A stretch of DNA of 5,944 bases, from assembly GCA_021780415.1 (NCBI GenBank), contig JAJXYW010000088.1, positions 1-5,944 on the forward strand, given 5' to 3'. This DNA is from Acidobacteriota bacterium (GTDB lineage: Bacteria; Acidobacteriota; Terriglobia; Terriglobales; Acidobacteriaceae). The first letter of the stretch is position 1; every line of letters begins with the position of its first letter. This document shows, one piece after another, positions 1 through 5,176 of this stretch. Below the pieces are notes generated by a model. The model made no database searches, was not told where the DNA came from, and worked only from the letters and a program-made list of their open reading frames with translations. The translations under genes and the position numbers were made by a program.

Positions 1-1001
1 CCGTTGGTGCCGATGTGCCAGGCGTCGTTGTTGGTGGCAAGGGTGAAGGGCTGGAAGGTGTACGCGGTGGCGACGGTGGAGACCTCGTTCATGTAAACGA
101 AGGAGAGCGCGCCATCCCCGGCGGTAGAGAAGTTGCCGGAGGACGGGCAGTTGCCCAGGGTGGCGAGTTCAACGATGGCGCCGTTCTGGGCCGGAGGGTT
201 GGTCGGAGACACCTGCGCGGAGACGGTGCCGCTGGAGCCGAAGCCATTGGTGCCGCCGGCGGAGTAGGTCCCGTTGGTGATGTTGGCGGTGGTGATGCCT
301 CCGAGGAGGGGAAAGGCATTGGTAGCCGTGAAGGAGAAGGTGGTGACTCCGGGAGCGGGGCTGGCAATCACGGTCTGGGCGCCGTCGAGAATGCTCCAGT
401 TGTCGGTGCTGATGCCATCGCCGGCAGACAGGCCGGCAAGCGTTACCGACTGGCCGACAGCCAGAGCCTGGGTCGAGTTGACGGTAAAGGTGTAGGTGGC
501 GGTGCCGCTGGTTCCAAAGGTGGCGTTGGAGACGGTGATCTGGCTGATGTTGAAGGTGAAGGTGGTGGGGGTGCCGGCCGTGGGGCCGATGTTGCCTCCC
601 CAGGCGTAGAGGTAGACGGGCTGGCCTACCTGACAGACATAGGCTCCGGTGAGATTGAAGACGCCGTTGCTATCGGTGGTGACGTACTGGGAGCCGACGG
701 GGACGTTGGGATCATTGACGTCCGCGGTGAGGGGGTAGCCGCCGGGGGAGGTGGTGGAGCCGGTACCGAGGATGGAGGTTGCAACTCCGCCATAGGCCGT
801 GGTGCTGGGCTGGAGGAGATAGACGTGGGCTCCCTGAATGGGGGCGTGACCGCCGAAGACGGCACCCTGGATGGGGGGACCGGAAGCGTGTGAGCTGGCG
901 ACCGAATCCGGGAAGTTGAGCGCTCCTCCACAACCAACAAGTGTGAGGGTTCCAAGCAGGAGGGCGAGAGCGAACGAGCTGGAAGGGGATGAGAGCTTCA
1001 T
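1..1001 (-). CDS. Predicted outer-membrane lipoprotein, paralogue of the neighbouring NHL/Ig lipoprotein (3' part outside the window)
   Basis: The frame is open from the ATG at 1001 to the left edge (333 full codons), so the C-terminus is missing. Residues 1-23 form a lipoprotein signal: Lys2, a hydrophobic run FALALLLGTL, and the lipobox LVGC with Cys24. Residues 44-136 look like a carboxypeptidase-regulatory-like or transthyretin-type module (IQGAVFGG, PIQGAHVYLLQP, VTTDSNGVFNLTGAYVC, VYLYAWGG). Residues ~138-272 are an inserted Thr/Ser/Gly-rich beta-type domain. Residues 273-319 resume the module (AIVELATLGNC, then FVYMNEVSTVATAYTFQPF). The module matches residues 591-723 of the lipoprotein encoded at 1222-4833, so the missing part probably holds the Ala-rich helical segment and an NHL propeller; that is inference. 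The start is supported by GGAGA upstream and by the signal peptide beginning directly at it. No enzymatic motif is seen and the function is unknown. Existence and lipoprotein nature are strong; the role is open. Confidence 0.88.
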   Translation of the reverse strand, partial: MKLSSPSSSFALALLLGTLTLVGCGGALNFPDSVASSHASGPPIQGAVFGGHAPIQGAHVYLLQPSTTAYGGVATSILGTGSTTSPGGYPLTADVNDPNVPVGSQYVTTDSNGVFNLTGAYVCQVGQPVYLYAWGGNIGPTAGTPTTFTFNISQITVSNATFGTSGTATYTFTVNSTQALAVGQSVTLAGLSAGDGISTDNWSILDGAQTVIASPAPGVTTFSFTATNAFPLLGGITTANITNGTYSAGGTNGFGSSGTVSAQVSPTNPPAQNGAIVELATLGNCPSSGNFSTAGDGALSFVYMNEVSTVATAYTFQPFTLATNNDAWHIGTN

Positions 1002-1006
1002 GGGTG

Positions 1007-1011
1007 TCTCC
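1007..1011 (-). promoter_or_regulatory. Ribosome binding site of the left-hand lipoprotein gene
   Basis: On the minus strand GGAGA lies five bases before the ATG at 1001 (GGAGACACCCATG). It is a good Shine-Dalgarno match and fixes the start, since the signal peptide follows at once. Confidence 0.65.
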
Positions 1012-1033
1012 AAAGTGCGGGGTGCAGGTTACC

Positions 1034-1082
1034 GAATAGGGGGCTGCCGGTATGCGAATTCCAGGAGGCGGCTGCCGAATGC
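1034..1082 (-). repeat. Imperfect direct repeat in the leader of the left-hand lipoprotein gene
   Basis: Two adjacent units, 1034-1055 and 1056-1082 on the plus strand, each contain GAAT near the left end, a GGCTGCCG core and ATGC at the right end. The second unit is about five bases longer left of the core. The pair sits 33-81 bases upstream of the ATG at 1001, so it would lie in the 5' leader or at the promoter. It could be a paired protein-binding site or a chance local duplication; there is no independent support for either. Confidence 0.4.
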
Positions 1083-1098
1083 GGATGTAGATGAGTAA

Positions 1099-1104
1099 AT
1101 CATA
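1099..1104 (-). promoter_or_regulatory. Possible -10 element for the left-hand lipoprotein gene
   Basis: TATGAT on the minus strand differs from TATAAT at one position and lies in the AT-richer part of the gap, about 98 bases before the ATG at 1001. No good -35 hexamer is found 16-18 bases upstream, so this is only a weak candidate. Confidence 0.22.
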
Positions 1105-1221
1105 AGCTGAGACGAGCAGAATCCTGCATAAATATTTGTATTTTCTAAGGAAACAGGGGAACCAGTGTATCCATTAGCAAACTAGTTACTGGATGAAGGA
1201 CAAGGGGTAACGATGCGGGGA

Positions 1222-4200
1222 TCAGGGAGCGGTGGGGACGGGCTGGAGCGGGGTGAGAGTGGGGGCGGCGAGGCCGAAGAACATGGTGACGGTGTAAACG
1301 CTTTGGTTGGAGACCCAGAGGTTGCCGGAACGGTCGGGGAGGATGGTGAAGGGGCTGTCGAGGGCGGCGTCGAGGCCGAAGCCGCCGGTGGAGTAGACGC
1401 CGGCGGAGGGAGAGATGGCGGTGCCGACGGGGAGGGAGCTGGCGGTGCCGGCGATTTCGGTGATGGAGTTGTTGACGCGGTTGGTGAACCAGACGTTCTG
1501 GGCGGCGTCGACGGCGACGGCCTGGGGATGGTCGATGCCGCCGGTGACGAGGCTTTGGATGGGGACGGAGGTGTTGCCTGAGGAGGAGGTGACGGCCTCG
1601 GCGATGGCGCCGGTGTGGTTGGGGCCGCCGAGATAGTCGGCGATCCAGAGGTCGCCAGCGGCGTCGGTTGCGATGCCGAGGGACTCCTGGCAGCAGTTGG
1701 CGTTGACGAGGAGGGAGCCGGTGGAGGAGAAGTGGGTGACGTTGGTGTTACCGGAGGTCCAGAAGCCGTGCTGGGTGTCGAGGGCAATGACGTTTTGGCC
1801 AGCGAGGACGTCGTAGGTTGCCCCGAGATAGGGGGAGAGCATGGTGCCGGAGCTGCTGTAGACGGTGGCGGAGGAGACACCGGTGTTGGCGACGTAGATG
1901 TTGCCGTTGGTGTCGGCGGCGAGGGAGACAGGATAGGTGACGGAGTTGGCGTAGCCGAAGGGAGCGGGCGAGGTTCCGGTGGTGGCGCCGGTGGGCGGGG
2001 TGACGCCGTAGATCTCGGTGATACTGCCGCTGCCTCCACCGTCGTAGCCGTTCTGGTTGGTGACCCAGATGTTGTTGTCGCGATCGATGGCGAGGCCTGA
2101 GACGAGGTCGATGATGGAGAGGCCGCCGACGAGGCCGAAGCCGGTGGAGCTGAGGGGCGTTCCCTGGGGGCTGAAGGCGGAGAGCGGGCCGTTGTTGTTG
2201 GCGACCCAGACGTTATCTTGACCATCGATGCCGAGGGCGGTGGGGAGGAAGAGGCCGCCGCCGGAGACGGTGAGGGACATGGTCCAGTCGTTGGGGGAGG
2301 CGGTGAGGGTGGTGGCGAAGGGTGGGGCGGGGGTGGTGGGGATGGCCGCGTAGACGGCGGCGACGTTCTGGCCGGGGTGGTGGACGATGTTGAGCGCGGC
2401 GGTGAAGGTGTCGGTGGGAGCGGTGCCGCCGGTGGGAGTGGCGGCGGTGAAGAGGGGGGTGCAGGCCGAGCCGCCGTCGGAGGCGTTGCAGGGGTACAGT
2501 GCGTCGGCGAAGGCGTTGAGCTTGGCAGTCTCGATGGAGAGATTCGCGGGGAGGGTGGCCGCGGCTCCGGTGGAGGGGTTGGCGAGGAGTGCGGCGTCGA
2601 GGAAGGCGTTGGCGATGCCGAGGGTGTTGGTGGCGGTGGCTCCGATGTTGGTGGCCGAGGCGCTGAAGGGTGCGAGCGCCCAGGCGGCGGCGGCGGTGGT
2701 GAGTTCGTTGAGGGTGAAGAAGGGCGTGGTGGTGGTGGAGGTGAGATTGCTGCACGGGCCTACGGGCGCGACGAGAACCAGCGCGGGGTTGGGGGTGCTG
2801 GAGGTGGTGGAGGTGCTGCCGCCGGTGGCGACGAGATAGACCTGCGTGTTGGCAGGAGAGATGGTGGTGGAGATCGTCTGGCCGGTGCTGCTCTGGCCAC
2901 AGGTGTAGAAGCCGTTGAGGTTGAACTTGCCGAGCGGGTCGGAGGTGACGGGCTGGGTGAGCATGGGCGTGGCTGCGGAGGCGTTGCCGGTGCTGCCGAC
3001 GGTGTAGAGCTGGATGGCTGCGCCGGAGACGGGCAGGGTTCCGCTGAGGACCTGACCCTGGAAGGCGACGGCGGTGACGGTGAGGGAGAGGGTGGCGGTG
3101 GCGGTGTTGCCGTTGGAGTCGGTGACCTGCACGGTGAAGGGTGTGGCGGACTCACCGGCGATGGGCGTGCCGATGATGGCGCCGGTGGAGGAGAGGCTGA
3201 GGCCGACGGCGCTGAGGCCGGTGCCGGAGGTGGCAGCCCAGGTGTAGCCGGTACCGCTGCCGCCGCTGGCTGCGAGCGTGCCGGTGTAAGTGGTGCCTTC
3301 GGTTCCGTTCGTGAGCGAGGTGGTGGTGATGGTGAGGCTGGGATCGATGGTGAGGGTGAAGTTGGCCGTGGCGGTGTCGCTGGCGGAGTCGGTGACCTTG
3401 ACGGTGAAGGTGGCGGCGCCAGCGACGGGCGTGGCGGCGGAGAGGACTCCGCTGGAGGAGAGGGTGACGCCGAGGGCGCTGAGGCTGGTGGCTCCCGAGG
3501 TGATGGACCAGGTGTAGCCGGTGCCGCTGCCCGCGCTGGCTGCGAGCGTGGCGGTGTAGGCCGTGCCGACGATGCCGCTGGGCAGGCTGACGGTGGTGAT
3601 GGTCAGGGTGGGATAGGTGATGACGAGCGTGATGGTGGCCTTGGCGGTGTTGCCTGCGCTGTCGGTGACCTTGACGGCGAAGGTGCCGGGGTTCTCGTCG
3701 GTTGTCGGGGTCCCGGTGATGAGGCCCGCGGTGCTGAGCGAAAGGCCGACGGCGCTGAGGCCGGTGCCGGAGGTGACGGCGTAGGTGTAGCCGGTGCCGG
3801 AGCCGCCGGTGGCTGCGAGGGTCGCGGAGTAGGCGGTGCCGACGATGCCGTTGGGCAGGGTGGTGGTGGGGATGGTGATGGCCGGGTAGACGATGGTGAG
3901 GGCGAAGGTGGCGGAGGCCGTGTCGCCGTAGCTGTCGGTGACCTTGACGGTGAAGGGGGCTGCGGTCTCGCCTGCGGTGGGTGTGCCGGTGATGGCGCCG
4001 GCAGGGGTGAGGGTGAGGCCGACGGCGCTGAGGCCGGTGCCGGAGGTGACGGCGAAGGTGTAGCCGGTGCCGGTGCCGCCGCTGGCGGAGAGAGCGGCGG
4101 CGTAGGCTGTGCCGAAGGTGCCGCTGGGGAGGGTTGCGGCCGCGATGGTGAGCGCGGGGTAGGCGACGGCGAGGGTGTAGGCGGCGGTGGCGGTGAGGGC

Positions 4201-4833
4201 GGGGGAACCGGCGTCGGTGAGGGTGACGGTGAAGCTGAAGCTGCCGGGGGCGGTGGGGGTTCCGGTGAGGACGCCGGTGGTGGCGTTGAGCGCGAGGCCG
4301 GCGGGGAGTGCCCCCTTCGTGATGGACCAGGTGAGCGGCGTGATGCCGCCGGCTCCTGCGAGCGAGACGGTGTAGGGGCTGCCGATGATGCCGCCGGCGA
4401 GTGCTCCGGGTGCGGTGGCGATGGAGAGGTTGGCGGGGATGGTCAGGGTGATGACCGCCGTGAGGCTGGGGCTGGCTATGGAGGTGACCGTGATGGTGAC
4501 GGTGAGCGGCGTGGCGACCGTGGCGGGTGCGGTGTACGTGACGCCGGTGGTGGAGGAGTTGGAGAGGGTGCCGCAGGCGGAGCCGGTGCAGGTGAGGCCG
4601 GTGAGGGTCCAGGTGACGCCGGCGCTGTTGGCGTCGTTGCTGACGGTGGCGGTGTAAGTGGCGGAGTCGCCGGGGTCGACGCTGGTGGTCTTGGGGCCCT
4701 GAATGCCGATGGCAGTGGGCGTGGGCGTGACCGCAGTGGTGCCGCAACCAAGCAGGCTGGCGGAGAGGATGCCGCCGAGGACGACGAGGGTAGCCGCCAG
4801 GAGGCGTGCCGTGAATGCGGAGCTACGGATCAT
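1222..4833 (-). CDS. Large multidomain lipoprotein: Ig-like repeats, cysteine module and NHL beta-propeller
   Basis: Complete gene of 1203 residues. Residues 1-29 are a lipoprotein signal (Arg3, Arg10, hydrophobic core, lipobox LLGC with Cys30; Gly31 follows). Residues ~41-132 are an Ig-like domain with a TCTGSACG cysteine pair (Cys82, Cys87). Residues 133-587 hold five tandem putative-Ig (He_PIG-like) repeats, most with a (T/I)GTP turn and FTV.(V/L)TD strand. Residues 591-723 are a carboxypeptidase-regulatory-like module with Cys645 and Cys694, ending in TLNELTTAAAAWALAPF. Residues ~724-848 are Ala-rich and probably helical, with Cys782 and Cys791. Residues ~865-1187 contain seven strand units of NHL/SMP-30 type (GIDGQDNVWVAN, AIDRDNNIWVTN, AADTNGNIYVAN and others), implying a propeller of about seven blades. 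The tail has FFGLAAPTLTPLQP. The protein is probably anchored to the outer membrane and exposed, as a binding or adhesion scaffold. No catalytic motif is recognised. Vgb-type lyases share the fold, but that activity is not claimed. Confidence 0.93.
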   Translation of the reverse strand: MIRSSAFTARLLAATLVVLGGILSASLLGCGTTAVTPTPTAIGIQGPKTTSVDPGDSATYTATVSNDANSAGVTWTLTGLTCTGSACGTLSNSSTTGVTYTAPATVATPLTVTITVTSIASPSLTAVITLTIPANLSIATAPGALAGGIIGSPYTVSLAGAGGITPLTWSITKGALPAGLALNATTGVLTGTPTAPGSFSFTVTLTDAGSPALTATAAYTLAVAYPALTIAAATLPSGTFGTAYAAALSASGGTGTGYTFAVTSGTGLSAVGLTLTPAGAITGTPTAGETAAPFTVKVTDSYGDTASATFALTIVYPAITIPTTTLPNGIVGTAYSATLAATGGSGTGYTYAVTSGTGLSAVGLSLSTAGLITGTPTTDENPGTFAVKVTDSAGNTAKATITLVITYPTLTITTVSLPSGIVGTAYTATLAASAGSGTGYTWSITSGATSLSALGVTLSSSGVLSAATPVAGAATFTVKVTDSASDTATANFTLTIDPSLTITTTSLTNGTEGTTYTGTLAASGGSGTGYTWAATSGTGLSAVGLSLSSTGAIIGTPIAGESATPFTVQVTDSNGNTATATLSLTVTAVAFQGQVLSGTLPVSGAAIQLYTVGSTGNASAATPMLTQPVTSDPLGKFNLNGFYTCGQSSTGQTISTTISPANTQVYLVATGGSTSTTSSTPNPALVLVAPVGPCSNLTSTTTTPFFTLNELTTAAAAWALAPFSASATNIGATATNTLGIANAFLDAALLANPSTGAAATLPANLSIETAKLNAFADALYPCNASDGGSACTPLFTAATPTGGTAPTDTFTAALNIVHHPGQNVAAVYAAIPTTPAPPFATTLTASPNDWTMSLTVSGGGLFLPTALGIDGQDNVWVANNNGPLSAFSPQGTPLSSTGFGLVGGLSIIDLVSGLAIDRDNNIWVTNQNGYDGGGSGSITEIYGVTPPTGATTGTSPAPFGYANSVTYPVSLAADTNGNIYVANTGVSSATVYSSSGTMLSPYLGATYDVLAGQNVIALDTQHGFWTSGNTNVTHFSSTGSLLVNANCCQESLGIATDAAGDLWIADYLGGPNHTGAIAEAVTSSSGNTSVPIQSLVTGGIDHPQAVAVDAAQNVWFTNRVNNSITEIAGTASSLPVGTAISPSAGVYSTGGFGLDAALDSPFTILPDRSGNLWVSNQSVYTVTMFFGLAAPTLTPLQPVPTAP
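3073..4437 (-). repeat. Five tandem ~273-bp repeats encoding putative-Ig domains
   Basis: Units in coding order are 4162-4437, 3889-4161, 3616-3888, 3343-3615 and 3073-3342, that is 92, 91, 91, 91 and 90 codons. Unit 1 is the most divergent, with the plain He_PIG pattern (TWSITKGALPAGLALN, then GVLTGTP). Units 2-5 share GTGYT(F/Y/W) and most carry SGTGLSAVGL. Unit 4 has lost the GTP turn (GVLSAATP). DNA similarity is high in places: 4017-4080 and 3744-3807 differ at only two of 64 positions, and the first 32 bases recur exactly at 3201-3232. The near-constant period and patchy identity suggest duplication followed by recombination or gene conversion. Confidence 0.85.
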
Positions 4834-4838
4834 GAGAA

Positions 4839-4845
4839 CTTTCTT
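4839..4845 (-). promoter_or_regulatory. Weak ribosome binding site of the large lipoprotein gene
   Basis: AAGAAAG on the minus strand lies five bases before the ATG at 4833. It is a poor Shine-Dalgarno match. The start is still preferred because a complete lipoprotein signal with charged N-region begins there and nothing better lies upstream in frame. Confidence 0.4.
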
Positions 4846-4896
4846 AGGGACGGAGATGCACGGCGGTCCGGGGTTAGAGATGACGAATGTAGGGCT

Positions 4897-4902
4897 AGTT
4901 TA
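4897..4902 (-). promoter_or_regulatory. Possible -10 element for the large lipoprotein gene
   Basis: TAAACT on the minus strand, about 64 bases before the ATG at 4833, lies in the only locally AT-richer spot of an otherwise GC-rich gap. A poor -35 (CCTTTC) can be placed 17 bases upstream. Low-confidence guess. Confidence 0.17.
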
Positions 4903-5064
4903 CGCCAGGGGAGTGAGAGGAAAGGGATGTGGCATCGAAAGAGGGACGGGCGGTGGGCGATGAGCGGGCGAGGTGCGAAATGGCAGGTGGGGAGAAGGGC
5001 ATCGCAGGCGCTGGGGTGAGCATGGCGTTGGGGAGCGCTGCATCCGTTCGCAGCATTCGCTCAG

Positions 5065-5118
5065 CGGCTGAAGCCGAGTTGAACTGGCGGAAATGACGGC
5101 GGGACTTAAGGTTCCGCC
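5065..5118. repeat. Pair of short GC-rich palindromes, possibly a REP-like intergenic element
   Basis: The first is CGGCTGAAGCCG at 5065-5076 (4-5 bp stem). The second, 5098-5118, pairs GGCGGGAC with GTTCCGCC around the loop TTAAG; it is complete with one G-T pair when read as plus-strand RNA and has one A-C mismatch as minus-strand RNA. A further GGCGGAA at 5086-5092 is exactly complementary to 5112-5118, so a second, exclusive fold is possible. The element lies about 60-110 bases beyond the peptidase stop. It lacks a T-run after the stem, so a classic intrinsic terminator is unlikely. The repeat-family idea rests on its resemblance to dispersed palindromes in acidobacterial genomes and cannot be tested here. 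Confidence 0.35.
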
Positions 5119-5176
5119 CCTTCAGAGCGAAGACCTGCGCGGAGATTTCTTACGGGACGATCACGCGGTCGCGGGC

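Larger units (their letters stand above)
1002..1221. other. 220-bp intergenic region between the two lipoprotein genes
   Basis: The stretch 1088-1195 is clearly richer in A and T than the flanking genes (for example AATATTTGTATTTT at 1131-1144). That fits a separate promoter for the left-hand gene rather than tight co-transcription with the gene ending at 1222. The proximal part (1021-1085) is GC-rich and holds the direct repeat. No hairpin followed by a T-run is seen after the stop at 1222, so no intrinsic terminator can be named. Two tiny minus-strand frames here lack ribosome binding sites. Confidence 0.6.
4834..5176. other. 343-bp intergenic region between the peptidase and the large lipoprotein gene
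   Basis: No convincing gene on either strand. The right half contains two GC-rich palindromes (5065-5076 and 5098-5118). The left half should hold the promoter and leader of the large lipoprotein gene, but no strong sigma-70 site is visible. A 42-codon minus-strand frame (4895-5023) lacks a ribosome binding site and is not called. The gap length argues against translational coupling of the two flanking genes. Confidence 0.6.

Noticed and set aside
15..893. Plus-strand open frame of 292 codons at the left edge
   Set aside because: It is antisense to the left-hand lipoprotein, Gly-rich without recognisable motifs, and lacks a good ribosome binding site. The minus frame shows a lipobox and paralogue similarity.
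1029..1103. 24-codon minus-strand frame in the leader of the left-hand lipoprotein gene, spanning the direct repeat
   Set aside because: No ribosome binding site before its ATG and no attenuation-type codon run; the position looks coincidental.
1162..1192. CCAGT...ACTGG inverted repeat after the large lipoprotein gene as a possible terminator
   Set aside because: Only a 5-bp stem with a 21-base loop and no T-run on the correct side; not distinguishable from chance.
1264..2289. Calling the propeller a virginiamycin B lyase (Vgb)
   Set aside because: Only the general propeller strand pattern is seen; catalytic residues could not be aligned with confidence, and the lipoprotein context does not fit a cytoplasmic resistance enzyme.
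3152..4747. Minus-strand open frame of 531 codons within the Ig repeat region
   Set aside because: It is a frame-shifted reading of the repeats giving a His/Arg/Pro-rich periodic string. The periodicity comes from the 273-bp repeats of the real frame.
2218..5019. Very long plus-strand open frame (933 codons) opposite the large lipoprotein gene
   Set aside because: Its product is a monotonous Gly/Glu/Asp/Ala/Val string with no domain or signal. It is antisense to a well-supported gene and also runs into the intergenic region; the C-rich coding strand explains the lack of stops.
4895..5023. 42-codon minus-strand frame in the gap upstream of the large lipoprotein gene
   Set aside because: No Shine-Dalgarno sequence, Pro/Ser/Ala-rich product typical of chance GC-rich frames, and no recognisable feature.
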